From NCBI GenBank assembly GCA_009746045.1, contig RPFO01001076.1, positions 1 to 61,684 of the forward strand: 61,684 nucleotides of DNA. Direction: 5' to 3'. Origin of the DNA: Mesostigma viride. Lineage: Eukaryota; Streptophyta; Mesostigmatophyceae; Mesostigmatales; Mesostigmataceae. The notes beneath the pieces were generated by a model. That model did no database searches, was not told the DNA's origin, and worked only from the letters and a program-made list of their open reading frames with translations. Shown here in pieces: positions 25,383 through 38,636 of the stretch (its first letter is position 1; each line of letters begins with the position of its first letter). Both the position numbers and the translations under genes were made by a program.

Positions 25383-28300
25383 GCCATGATGACCCCATGG
25401 GAGCCTGAATCCTCATCATTAATTACATACATGCCATCCATGTACGTAGACAGGCCATGATGACACCATGGGAGCCTGAATCCTCATCATTTACTATTCC
25501 TTGACATCCATGTACGTAGGCCAGCCATGGAGACACCATGGGAGCCTGAATCCTCCTCATTAATTACATAAATGCCAACCATGTACGTAGACAAGCCATG
25601 ATGACCCCATGGGAGCCTGAATCCTCATCATTAATTACATAAATGCCATCCATGTACGTAGACGGGCCATGATGACACCATGGGAGCCTGAATCCTCATC
25701 ATTTACTATTCCTTGACATCCATGTACGTAGGCCAGCCATGGAGACACCATGGGAGCCTGAATCCTCCTCATTAATTACATAAATGCCAACCATGTATGT
25801 AGACAAGCCATGATGACCCCATGGGAGCCTGAATCCTCATCATTAATTACATAAATGCCATCCATGTAAGTAGACGGGCCATGATGACACCATGGGAGCC
25901 TGAATCCTCCTCATTAATTACATAAATGCCAACCATGTACGTAGACAAGCCATGATGACACCATGGGAGCCTGAATCCTCATCATTAATTACATAAATGC
26001 CATCCATGTACGTAGACGGGCCATGATGACACCATGGGAGCCTGAATCCTCATCATTAATTACATAAATGCCATTCATGTACGTAGGCCAGCCATGGAGA
26101 CACCATGGGAGCCTGAATCCTCCTCATTAATTACATAAATGCCAACAATGTAGGTAGACAAGCCATGATGACACCATGGGAGCCTGAATCCTCATCATTT
26201 ATTTTATGAGACATCCATGTACGTAGGCCAGCCATGATGACACCATGGGAGCCTGAATCCTCATCATTTCTTTTTCTTTGACATCCATGTACGTAGGCCA
26301 GCCATGATGACACCATGGGAGCCTGAATCCTCCTCATTAATTACATACATGCCATCCATGTACGTACACGGGCCATGATGACACCATGGGAGCCTGAATC
26401 CTCCTCATTTACTATTCCTTGACATCCATGTACGTAGGCCAGCCATGGAGACACCATGGGAGCCTGAATCCTCATCATTAATTACATAAATGCCAACCAT
26501 GTACGTAGACAAGCCATGATGACACCATGGGAGCCTGAATCCTCCTCATTAATTACATAAATGCCAACCATGTACGTAGACAAGCCATGATGACACCATG
26601 GGAGCCTGAATCCTCATCATTAATTACATACATGCCATCCATGTACGTAGACAGGCCATGATGACACCATGGGAGCCTGAATCCTCATCATTTACTATTC
26701 CTTGACATCCATGTACGTAGGCCAGCCATGGAGACACCATGGGAGCCTGAATCCTCCTCATTAATTACATAAATGCCAACCATGTACGTAGACAAGCCAT
26801 GATGACCCCATGGGAGCCTGAATCCTCATCATTAATTACATAAATGCCATCCATGTACGTAGACGGGCCATGATGACACCATGGGAGCCTGAATCCTTAT
26901 CATTTACTATTCCTTGACATCCATGTACGTAGGCCAGCCATGGAGACACCATGGGAGCCTGAATCCTCATCATTAATTACATAAATGCCAACCATGTACG
27001 TAGACAAGCCATGATGACACCATGGGAGCCTGAATCCTCCTCATTAATTACATAAATGCCAACCATGTACGTAGACAAGCCATGATGACACCATGGGAGC
27101 CTGAATCCTCATCATTAATTACATACATGCCATCCATGTACGTAGACAGGCCATGATGACACCATGGGAGCCTGAATCCTCATCATTTACTATTCCTTGA
27201 CATCCATGTACGTAGGCCAGCCATGATGACACCAATGGAGCCTGAATCCTCCTCGTTAATTACATAAATGCCAACCATGTACGTAGACAAGCCATGATGA
27301 CCCCATGGGAGCCTGAATCCTCATCATTTACTATTCCTTGACATCCATGTACGTAGACGGGCCATGATGACACCATGGGAGCCTGAATCCTCCTCGTTAA
27401 TTACATAAATGCCAACCATGTACGTAGACAAGCCATGATGACCCCATGGGAGCCTGAATCCTCATCATTTACTATTCCTTGACATCCATGTACGTAGACG
27501 GGCCATGATGACACCATGGGAGCCTGAATCCTCATCATTTACTATTCCTTGACATCCATGTACGTAGGCCAGCCATGATGACACCAATGGAGCCTGAATC
27601 CTCTTCATTTTCTTAATGAGAGGATTCAGGTGACATAAATGCCAACCATGTAGGTAGACAAGCCATGATGACACCATGGGAGCCTGAATCCTCATCATTT
27701 ACTATTCCTTGACATCCATGTACGTAGGCCAGCCATGGAGACACCATGGGAGCCTGAATCCTCCTCATTAATTACATAAATGCCAACCATGTACGTAGAC
27801 AAGCCATGATGACCCCATGGGAGCCTGAATCCTCATCATTAATTACATAAATGCCATCCATGTAAGTAGACGGGCCATGATGACACCATGGGAGCCTGAA
27901 TCCTCCTCATTAATTACATAAATGCCAACCATGTACGTAGACAAGCCATGATGACACCATGGGAGCCTGAATCCTCATCATTAATTACATAAATGCCATC
28001 CATGTACGTAGACGGGCCATGATGACACCATGGGAGCCTGAATCCTCATCATTAATTACATAAATGCCATTCATGTACGTAGGCCAGCCATGGAGACACC
28101 ATGGGAGCCTGAATCCTCATCATTAATTACATACATGCCAACAATGTAGGTAGACAAGCCATGATGACACCATGGGAGCCTGAATCCTCATCATTTATTT
28201 TATGAGACATCCATGTACGTAGGCCAGCCATGATGACACCATGGGAGCCTGAATCCTCATCATTTCTTTTTCTTTGACATCCATGTACGTAGGCCAGCCA

Positions 28301-31300
28301 TGATGACACCATGGGAGCCTGAATCCTCCTCATTAATTACATACATGCCATCCATGTACGTACACGGGCCATGATGACACCATGGGAGCCTGAATCCTCC
28401 TCATTTACTATTCCTTGACATCCATGTACGTAGACGGGCCATGATGACACCATGGGAGCCTGAATCCTCATCATTTTTTTTTCTTTGACATCCATGTACA
28501 TACGTAGGCCAGCCATGATGACACCAATGGAGCCTGAATCCTCATCATTAATTACATACATAAATGCCATGATCATCAATGACCCCATGGGAGCCTGAAT
28601 CCTCATCATTAAATACATAAATGCCACGGTCCATGTACGTAGACGGGCCATGATGACACCAATGGAGCCTGAATCCTCATCATTAATTACATAAATGCCA
28701 ACCATGTACATACACGGGCAATGATGACACCATGGGAGCCTGAATCCTCATCATTAATTACATAAATGCCAACCATGTACGTAGGCCAGCCATGATGACA
28801 CTATGGGAGCCTGAATCCTCATCATTAATTTCATACATGCCAACAACACGTAGACGGGCCATAATGACACCACGGGAGCCTGAATCCTCATCATTTTTTT
28901 TTCTTTGACATCCATGTACGTAGGCCAGCCATGATGACACCATGGGAGCCTGAATCCTCATCATTTTTTTTCTGAGACATCCATGTACGTAGGCCAGCCA
29001 TGATGACACCATGGGAGCCTGAATCCTCATCATTAAATACATACATGCCATCCATGTACGTAGACAGGCCATGATGACACCATGGGAGCCTGAATCCTCA
29101 TCATTTACTATTCCTTGACATCCATGTACGTAGACGGGCCATGATGACACCATGGGAGCCTGAATCCTCATCATTTTTTTTTCTTTGACATCCATGTACA
29201 TACGTAGGCCAGCCATGATGACACCAATGGAGCCTGAATTCTCATCATTAATTACATACATAAATGCCATCCATGTACGTAGACAGGCCATGACATCTGA
29301 CACCATGGGAGCCTGAATCCTCATCATTTACTATTCCTTGACATCCATGTACGTAGACGGGCCATGATGACACCATGGGAGCCTGAATCCTCATCATTTT
29401 TTTTTCTTTGACATCCATGTACATACGTAGGCCAGCCATGATGACACCAATGGAGCCTGAATCCTCATCATTAATTACATACATAAATGCCAACCATGTA
29501 CATACACGGGCAATGATGACACCAATGGAGCCTGAATCCTCATCATTAATTACATAAATGGCAACCATGTACATACACGGGCAATGATGACACCATGGGA
29601 GCCTGAATCCTCATCATTTTTTTTTTCTTTGACATCCATGTACATACGTAGGCCAGCCATGATGACACCAATGGAGCCTGAATCCTCATCATTAATTACA
29701 TACATGCCATCCATGTACGTAGACAAGCCATGATGACCCCATGGGAGCCTGAATCCTCATCATTAATTACATACATGCCATCCATGTACGTAGACAGGCC
29801 ATGATGACACCATGGGAGCCTGAATCCTCATCATTTACTATTCCTTGACATCCATGTACGTAGGCCAGCCATGGAGACACCATGGGAGCCTGAATCCTCC
29901 TCATTAATTACATAAATGCCAACCATGTACGTAGACAAGCCATGATGACCCCATGGGAGCCTGAATCCTCATCATTAATTACATAAATGCCATCCATGTA
30001 CGTAGACGGGCCATGATGACACCATGGGAGCCTGAATCCTCCTCATTAATTACATAAATGCCAACCATGTACGTAGACAAGCCATGATGACACCATGGGA
30101 GCCTGAATCCTCATCATTTACTATTCCTTGACATCCATGTACGTAGGCCAGCCATGATGACACCAATGGAGCCTGAATCCTCCTCGTTAATTACATAAAT
30201 GCCAACCATGTACGTAGACAAGCCATGATGACCCCATGGGAGCCTGAATCCTCATCATTTACTATTCCTTGACATCCATGTACGTAGACGGGCCATGATG
30301 ACACCATGGGAGCCTGAATCCTCATCATTTACTATTCCTTGACATCCATGTACGTAGGCCAGCCATGATGACACCAATGGAGCCTGAATCCTCATCATTA
30401 ATTACATACATAAATGCCATGATCATCAATGACCCCATGGGAGCCTGAATCCTCATCATTAAATACATAAATGCCACGGTCCATGTACGTAGACGGGCCA
30501 TGATGACACCAATGGAGCCTGAATCCTCATCATTAATTACATAAATGCCAACCATGTACATACACGGGCAATGATGACACCATGGGAGCCTGAATCCTCA
30601 TCATTAATTACATAAATGCCAACCATGTACGTAGGCCAGCCATGATGACACTATGGGAGCCTGAATCCTCATCATTAATTTCATACATGCCAACAACACG
30701 TAGACGGGCCATAATGACACCACGGGAGCCTGAATCCTCATCATTTTTTTTTCTTTGACATCCATGTACGTAGGCCAGCCATGATGACACCATGGGAGCC
30801 TGAATCCTCATCATTTTTTTTCTGAGACATCCATGTACGTAGGCCAGCCATGATGACACCATGGGAGCCTGAATCCTCATCATTAAATACATACATGCCA
30901 TCCATGTACGTAGACAGGCCATGATGACACCATGGGAGCCTGAATCCTCATCATTTACTATTCCTTGACATCCATGTACGTAGACGGGCCATGATGACAC
31001 CATGGGAGCCTGAATCCTCATCATTTTTTTTTCTTTGACATCCATGTACATACGTAGGCCAGCCATGATGACACCAATGGAGCCTGAATTCTCATCATTA
31101 ATTACATACATGCCATCCATGTACGTAGACAGGCCATGACATCTGACACCATGGGAGCCTGAATCCTCATCATTTACTATTCCTTGACATCCATGTACGT
31201 AGACGGGCCATGATGACACCATGGGAGCCTGAATCCTCATCATTTTTTTTTCTTTGACATCCATGTACATACGTAGGCCAGCCATGATGACACCAATGGA

Positions 31301-33838
31301 GCCTGAATCCTCATCATTAATTACATACATAAATGCCAACCATGTACATACACGGGCAATGATGACACCAATGGAGCCTGAATCCTCATCATTAATTACA
31401 TAAATGCCAACCATGTACATACACGGGCAATGATGACACCATGGGAGCCTGAATCCTCATCATTTTTTTTTTCTTTGACATCCATGTACATACGTAGGCC
31501 AGCCATGATGACACCAATGGAGCCTGAATCCTCATCATTAATTACATACATGCCATCCATGTACGTAGACAAGCCATGATGACACCATGGGAGCCTGAAT
31601 CCTCATCATTAATTACATACATGCCATCCATGTACGTAGACAGGCCATGATGACACCATGGGAGCCTGAATCCTCATCATTTACTATTCCTTGACATCCA
31701 TGTACGTAGGCCAGCCATGGAGACACCATGGGAGCCTGAATCCTCCTCATTAATTACATAAATGCCAACCATGTACGTAGACAAGCCATGATGACCCCAT
31801 GGGAGCCTGAATCCTCATCATTAATTACATAAATGCCATCCATGTACGTAGACGGGCCATGATGACACCATGGGAGCCTGAATCCTCCTCATTAATTACA
31901 TAAATGCCAACCATGTACGTAGACAAGCCATGATGACACCATGGGAGCCTGAATCCTCATCATTTACTATTCCTTGACATCCATGTACGTAGGCCAGCCA
32001 TGATGACACCAATGGAGCCTGAATCCTCCTCGTTAATTACATAAATGCCAACCATGTACGTAGACAAGCCATGATGACCCCATGGGAGCCTGAATCCTCA
32101 TCATTTACTATTCCTTGACATCCATGTACGTAGACGGGCCATGATGACACCATGGGAGCCTGAATCCTCATCATTTACTATTCCTTGACATCCATGTACG
32201 TAGGCCAGCCATGATGACACCAATGGAGCCTGAATCCTCTTCATTTTCTTAATGAGAGGATTCAGGTTACATAAATGCCAACCATGTAGGTAGACAAGCC
32301 ATGATGACACCATGGGAGCCTGAATCCTCATCATTAAATACATAAATGCCATCCATGTACGTAGGCCAGCCATGGAGACACCATGGGAGCCTGAATCCTC
32401 CTCATTAATTACATAAATGCCAACCATGTACGTAGACAAGCCATGATGACACCATGGGAGCCTGAATCCTCATCATTTACTATTCCTTGACATCCATGTA
32501 CGTAGGCCAGCCATGATGACACCAATGGAGCCTGAATCCTCCTCGTTAATTACATAAATGCCAACCATGTACGTAGACAAGCCATGATGACCCCATGGGA
32601 GCCTGAATCCTCATCATTTACTATTCCTTGACATCCATGTACGTAGACGGGCCATGATGACACCATGGGAGCCTGAATCCTCTTCATTAATTACATAAAT
32701 GCCAACCATGTACGTAGACGGGCCATGATGACACCATGGGAGCCTGAATCCTCATCATTTTTTTTATGAAACATCCATGTACGTAGGCCAGCCATGATGA
32801 CACCATGGGAGCCTGAATCCTCATCATTTTTTTTTCTTTGACATCCATGTACGTAGACGGGCCATGATGACACCATGGGAGCCTGAATCCTCATCATTAA
32901 TTACATACATGCCATCCATGTACGTACACGGGCCATGATGACACCATGGGAGCCTGAATCCTCATCATTTACTATTCCTTGACATCCATGTACGTAGGCC
33001 AGCCATGGAGACACCATGGGAGCCTGAATCCTCCTCGTTAATTACATAAATGCCAACCATGTACGTAGACAAGCCATGATGACCCCATGGGAGCCTGAAT
33101 CCTCATCATTAATTACATAAATGCCATTCATGTACGTAGGCCAGCCATGGAGACACCATGGGAGCCTGAATCCTCATCATTAATTACATACATGCCAACA
33201 ATGTAGGTAGACAAGCCATGATGACACCATGGGAGCCTGAATCCTCATCATTTATTTTATGAGACATCCATGTACGTAGGCCAGCCATGATGACACCATG
33301 GGAGCCTGAATCCTCATCATTTCTTTTTCTTTGACATCCATGTACGTAGGCCAGCCATGATGACACCATGGGAGCCTGAATCCTCCTCATTAATTACATA
33401 CATGCCATCCATGTACGTACACGGGCCATGATGACACCATGGGAGCCTGAATCCTCCTCATTTACTATTCCTTGACATCCATGTACGTAGGCCAGCCATG
33501 GAGACACCATGGGAGCCTGAATCCTCATCATTAATTACATAAATGCCAACCATGTACGTAGACAAGCCATGATGACACCATGGGAGCCTGAATCCTCCTC
33601 ATTAATTACATAAATGCCAACCATGTACGTAGACAAGCCATGATGACACCATGGGAGCCTGAATCCTCATCATTAATTACATACATGCCATCCATGTACG
33701 TAGACAGGCCATGATGACACCATGGGAGCCTGAATCCTCATCATTTACTATTCCTTGACATCCATGTACGTAGGCCAGCCATGGAGACACCATGGGAGCC
33801 TGAATCCTCATCATTAAATACATAAATGCCATCCATGT
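25383..33838 (+). repeat. Satellite 2, part right of the retrotransposon
   Basis: Same monomer and orientation as 8053-20053. A marker in which part of the monomer is inverted (CCTGAATCCTC ... GAGGATTCAGG hairpin) occurs at about 12225, 17939, 27611 and 32247. The last interval (4636) is longer than the 4340 period, so the array order changes after about 30000. Confidence 0.95.
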
Positions 33839-34891
33839 AATTAATGATGAGGATTCAGGCTCCCATGGTGTCATCATGGCCCGTCTACGTACATGGATGT
33901 CAAGGAATAGTAAATGATGAGGATTCAGGCTCCCATGGTGTCATCATGGCTTGTCTACGTACATGGTTGGCATTTATGTAATTAACGAGGAGGATTCAGG
34001 CTCCCATAATGTCTCCATGGCTGGCCTACGTACATGGATGTCAAGGAATAGTAAATGATGAGGATTCAGGCTCCCATGGTGTCATCATGGCCCGTCTACG
34101 TACATGGATGGCATGTATGTAATTAATGATGAGGATTCAGGCTCCCATGGTGTCATCATGGCCCGTCTACGTATATGGATGTCAAAGAAAAAAAAATGAC
34201 GAGGATTCAGGCTCCCATGGTGTCATCATGGCTGGCCTACGTACATGGATGTCTCATAAAAAAAATGATGAGGATTCAGGCTCCCATGGTGTCATCATGG
34301 CCCGTCTACGTACATGGTTGGCATTTATGTAATTAATGATGAGGATTCAGGCTCCCATGGTGTCATCATGGCCTGTCTACGTACATGGATGGCATGTATG
34401 TATTTAATGATGAGGATTCAGGCTCCCATGGTGTCATCATGGCTGGCCTACGTACATGGATGTCTCAGAAAAAAAATGTGGAGGATTCAGGCTCCCATGG
34501 TGTCATCATGGCTGGCCTACGTACATGGATGTCTCATAAAATAAATGATGAGGATTCAGGCTCCCGTGGTGTCATTATGGCCCGTCTACGTGTTGTTGGC
34601 ATGTATGAAATTAATGATGAGGATTCAGGCTCCCATAGTGTCATCATGGCTGGCCTACGTACATGGTTGGCATTTATGTATTTAATGATGAGGATTCAGG
34701 CTCCCATGGTGTCATCATGGCTTGTCTATGTACATGGTTGGCATTTATGTAATTAATGATGAGGATTCAGGCTCCATTGGTGTCATCATGGCCCGTCTAC
34801 GTACATGGGTGGCATTTATGTATTTAATGATGAGGATTTAGGCTCCCATGGGGTCATCATGGCTTGTCTACGTACATGGAGTCATATTGAT
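33839..34891 (-). repeat. Satellite 2 in reverse orientation
   Basis: At 33838/33839 (CCATGTA then ATTAATGATGAGG) the monomers flip to the minus strand. About 15 monomers follow before segment U. This is the inner end of the right inverted arm. Confidence 0.93.
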
Positions 34892-35150
34892 TCATGGAAC
34901 AATGAGATACCATTCTTAATTGAAAATTGTTCTTGATACTTTCACATGCATGCCCGGAATCGTGAATTTGTGCGGGTTTCCATGATGACAATCCTCATTG
35001 AATTCTTGAGCACACAATATTGAGCAATTTAGGGGCACTTCGGCAATGTTGACCATTTTCATTCATGATCAATAAAATTAACATTTAATGCAATAAATAC
35101 ATATTCCACTCATTTTAATAAACCATGCAAAAACTTTACAAGCACGCTCA
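34892..35150 (-). repeat. Segment U, right copy
   Basis: Inverse of 7791-8052. In plus orientation it aligns with 52745-52965 (shared AACTTTCACATGCATGCCC-like start and ATTTAGGGGCACTT core). Confidence 0.8.
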
Positions 35151-35154
35151 AGCT

Positions 35155-36178
35155 AGGGGTGGGCTGGCATGCACGCGTGGGTGTGGGGGTGGGCTGGCAT
35201 GCATGCGTGGGTGTGGGGGTGGGCTGGCATGCACGTGTGGGTGTGGGGGTGGGCTGGCATGCATGCGTGGGTGTGGGGTTGGGCTAGCCTGCATGCGTGG
35301 GTGTGGGGGGGGGCTGGCATGCATGCGTGGGTGTGTGTGGGGGGCTAGCATGCATGCGTAAGTGTGGGGGGGGGCTGGCATGCATGCGTGGGTGTGGGGG
35401 GGGGCTGGCATGCATGCGTGGGTGTGTGTGGGGGGCTAGCATGCATGCGTAAGTGTGGGGGGGGGCTGGCATGCATGCGTGGGTGTGTATGGGGGCTGGC
35501 ATGCATGCGTGGGTGTGTGTGGGGGGCTAGCCTGCATGCGTGGGTGTGGGGGGGGGCTGGCATGCATGCGTGGGTGTGTGTGGGGGGCTAGCATGCATGC
35601 GTAAGTGTGGGGGGGGGCTGGCATGCATGCGTGGGTGTGGGGGGGGGCTGGCATGCATGCGTGGGTGTGTGTGGGGGGCTAGCATGCATGCGTAAGTGTG
35701 GGGGGGGGCTGGCATGCATGCGTGGGTGTGTATGGGGGCTGGCATGCATGCGTGGGTGTGTGTGGGGGGCTAGCATGCATGCGTGGGTGTGTGGGGGGGC
35801 TGTCATGCATGCGTGGGTGTGTGTGGGGGCTGGCATCCATGCGTGGGTGTGTGGGGGGGCTAGCATGCATGCGTGGGTGTGGGGGTGGGCTAGCATGCAT
35901 GCGTGGGTGTGGGGGGGGGCGGTCATGCATGCGTGGGTGTGTGGGGGGGCTGGCATGCATGCGTGGGTGTGTGGGGGGGCTAGCATGCATGCGTGGGTGT
36001 GGGGGTGGGCTAGCATGCATGCGTGGGTGTGAGTGTGGGCTAGCATGCATGCGTGGGTGTGGGGGGGGGCTAGCATGCATGCGTGGGTGTGGGGGGGCCG
36101 GGGCCGGGGCTAGCATGCATGCGTGGGTGTGGGGGTGGGCTAGCATGCATGCGTGGGTGTGGGGGGGGGCTAGCACGC
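35155..36178 (-). repeat. Satellite 1, right array
   Basis: About 34 units of the roughly 30 bp repeat, inverse of the left array but about 250 bases longer. The extra length comes from repeated blocks containing the variant GCATGCGTAAGTG (about 35350, 35445, 35600, 35690). Confidence 0.95.
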
Positions 36179-36179
36179 C

Positions 36180-37267
36180 CCACCCCTCCATCGGCACAGC
36201 CAGCCTTGTGAGTCTACCCTTAACAACAAGGCTGGTAGGACGACACGCCTGAGCAGCATATGTCATGCCTATCTCAGGCTAATAATGTGTGATTTTGTGC
36301 CAACAACCAAGTTGTTCCACCCAACAACACATTATAAACCCTCTTCCAAAATGCCCAACAAGCCGGACACGTGGAGGACCACACACGCAGTATATAAAGA
36401 GAAAATAAGCTGACTTTTTATCCAGCCAACCTGTGGCTAGCTGCTCTGGTTAGCATGACAAATGCTAACATTTACTCAGTGGGAAAGGTGAAGAGACCAT
36501 TGGAACAGCCTACCTGACGCATGTGCCACCAAAGCATTGTGTCCCGCAAAATGCACACTGCCTCCTTTCTAACAAGCACGAGCCGCTCTCTTTAGGAGAC
36601 AGGTGCCAGCTCGTCAGTGTCTGGGGAAAATGATGCCGCTGCTTAGGAAGACCGCGTGAATTTCCTCGAACACAACTGCAAACATCCAGGAATCCAGCGA
36701 TGCAGCGCCAGGACCCGCAACTTCATGGCTGCATCTGGCCGGAAAGAAGGCAAAAAGCTTACGCTCAACGAGGTAAGAAAGCAGGAAAGCGCTATCTTAG
36801 GACGTTTAATACAAGAACGTACCATAACGGGCATTTATTCGTGCCCAGGCGCACAAGAAAGGCCACCCTTTCATGGAGAGGTCGGGCGCGCATGGCGCAG
36901 GCCTAATGTTATCTTACCGCAAAATGACGGGAAAGGTAAAGATAGCAGCGGGAATTTTTACGGCTTTAGAAACATCATTAAACTAGCTTCCATTAGGACC
37001 ATCAAAACTGGCAACAATCGACAATCACACCTGCAGGCATCAATTATACTTTATTCATCCCGACAGAAATTCAGGCCGGACCCCCCTGCCGATGGTAAAG
37101 AAAAAGAGCCCGCGACATTATAGATCGCAACTATCCCACCATAAATTAGAATCAGTAACTAATTTTCTCCAAGAATCGAGCATTTTTTCTGCTTTCCGCG
37201 AGCCAGATTTGTCACGTTTCGTCTAAAAGCAGTCGCCATGGCCACTTCCGCAAGGGGTGCGCGCACC
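36180..37267 (-). repeat. Right arm, unique part
   Basis: Inverse of 5804-7018, lacking the roughly 120-base segment. It carries a good TATA box (AGTATATAAAG, about 36389-36399) pointing outward, and the same 10 bp stem hairpin near 36203-36238. Confidence 0.75.
36700..36906 (+). CDS. Small basic ORF in the right arm (68 aa)
   Basis: ATG about 305 bases after a TATA-like box. The peptide is Lys/Arg-rich and frame-conserved with the left-arm copy. A GTAAGAAAG donor-like site occurs at about 36772, so this could instead be a short exon or non-coding RNA. No recognised domain. Confidence 0.22.
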   Translation: MQRQDPQLHGCIWPERRQKAYAQRGKKAGKRYLRTFNTRTYHNGHLFVPRRTRKATLSWRGRARMAQA

Positions 37268-37867
37268 GTGCACCCACTTTTCACGGTACGGAGGGTACCG
37301 CGGAATTTTTTTGGCGCGGAAAATATTCGCCGCCAAAAATTAACCATGCATGCATGCCCGTCGTCTCCAAACATTGCATTACATGCACGTGACGGCGTGT
37401 TCCCTCGGTCATGGTGCGCGGCGGTGCCAGCTGGACTGATGTCATGCCCTCCACGTAGGCTCGTTCTACATTTCAAAACTGATCCATGGCGCATAATTAG
37501 AATTTTGGAAGGTAGAATCAGGTTCTGAAGGTTCTACATAGTAGCCTAGTAAGGGTACACTAACATGTAGCCCAGTAGTTACTAATCCTGCGATCATGAC
37601 GGAATATACATGTAGTGATACTAATCGATACATGTAGTACACATGGTTGGCGCACAGAATGTTGTACAACCTGCCCTACATGTCGGAAAAACGCACACTC
37701 TGACAAACGTGATTGAAATATATTGTACAACATCATCACTAACGCTACATCCGGAACTGTTCTAGTGAATAGCATTACAATGTACTCCCCCGGCAGGTGT
37801 GGGTGCCCGAGTACTTGGGAGTCTGAACACGCAGTGTCGACTCCTATTGGTGCAAAAAGTCGTTTGG
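37268..37867. other. Non-coding spacer
   Basis: No supported gene. It has GC-skewed and AT-rich patches, several ACATGTAG repeats (about 37535-37640) and a GGTACGGAGGGTACC inverted repeat near 37287. Confidence 0.5.
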
Positions 37868-38452
37868 TGTGAAACGACTGGTCCAACCTAAAAAAATTTT
37901 GAATTTTTGCCGTGTCCAGTAACGGTCCTAGGTTGCACCCGCGGGACGTTCCGGCAGCTGTACAGAATAGATCAGAAAGATACGCCGCGGAATGACGCCA
38001 GTGCCCGGCAAATGTGAGTCGGGAACTGAACAGTCACTACAGACGTCGAAAATCTATTGCTCCACCCCCCAAAAAAAGCGTTCCGGAACTGTTCGAAGCG
38101 AATAGCACTGACAGGATTCGAACCTGCGTCCAGAGTGAGGTTGCGGAGTGAGGGAGGCCAGCCATCATGGTCCGCACACAAATCTGGCTCGGGTCCGATC
38201 CCTGTCAGTGCTCTTCGCTTCGAACAGGTCCGGAACGCTTTTTTGTGGGGATGGAGCAATAAATACTCGACATTTGCAGTGACTGTTCAGTTCCGGGCTC
38301 ACAAATGATTTGCCGGGCACAGGCGTCGTTGCGCGGCGTATCTTTGTGATCTTTTCTGTACAGCTGTCGGAACGTCCCGCGGGTGCAACCTAGGACCGTT
38401 ACTGGACACGGCAAAAATTTAAAATTTTTCAGGTTGGACCAGTCGTTTCACA
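37868..38452. mobile_element. 585 bp fold-back element with tRNA-like T-arms
   Basis: Arms of about 260 bp are inverted: 37868-38126 against 38196-38452, with termini GTGAAACGACTGGTCCAACC. The centre is about 70 bases. On the minus strand, GCAGGTTCGAATCCTGT forms a 5 bp T-stem with a TTCGAAT loop, and flanking AGCACTG/CAGTGCT could act as an acceptor stem. The plus strand has the diverged equivalent (GGGTCCGATCCCTGT). No D-arm or anticodon arm folds, so this is not a functional tRNA call. It resembles a fold-back MITE that captured or arose from a tRNA-related sequence. Confidence 0.75.
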
Positions 38453-38636
38453 TGATTCGTCGTACGTACGCACATATCCTCGCATGCCATGTCGACGCTG
38501 CACTGACACACACCAGGGACTTTGGAAGGTGCGCACCCAGCCCGCCCAGGTAATTGATGCGGTGTTTTGCAGGCGCGCACCGCCGGATGCGCCCACCACG
38601 CCCGCCACCGCACGTCCAGTGACCGACTGTGGTCCA

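Larger units (their letters stand above)
5804..37267. mobile_element. 31.5 kb satellite-rich block bounded by long inverted arms (fold-back-like)
   Basis: Seen: the left arm, from GGTGCGCGCACC at 5804, is matched inverted from 37267. The order is the same on both sides: unique arm sequence, GCATGCATGC satellite, segment U, then the 70 bp satellite. The arms are about 2.3-2.4 kb to the inner end of U. They extend to about 3.4 kb because the 70 bp satellite flips orientation at 33838. The arms differ by substitutions, by satellite copy number and by about 120 extra bases on the left (about 6394-6515). No transposase is visible inside; the only enzymes are in the nested retrotransposon. Known analogues are fold-back transposons with satellite-rich arms. 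I see no clear target duplication next to the GGTGCGCGCACC ends, so the exact ends are uncertain. Confidence 0.65.

Noticed and set aside
8260-34756. Dozens of ORFs (68-270 aa, MMRIQAPMVSSW type) in satellite 2
   Set aside because: They are read from both orientations of a repeat whose unit is close to a multiple of three. They have no independent coding signal.
8053-34891. CRISPR-like array (regular repeats with variable spacers)
   Set aside because: The linkers belong to a few recurring types and are themselves repeated in order. Monomers are about 70 bp with higher-order structure, and the context is eukaryotic. It is a satellite.
7007-36266. His/Pro-rich and Cys/Gly-rich ORFs over satellite 1
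   Set aside because: Pure translations of the 30 bp repeat on both strands.
38100-38215. tRNA gene
   Set aside because: T-arm and acceptor-like pairing are present on both strands, but no D-arm or anticodon arm fits. The sequence is the centre of a fold-back element.
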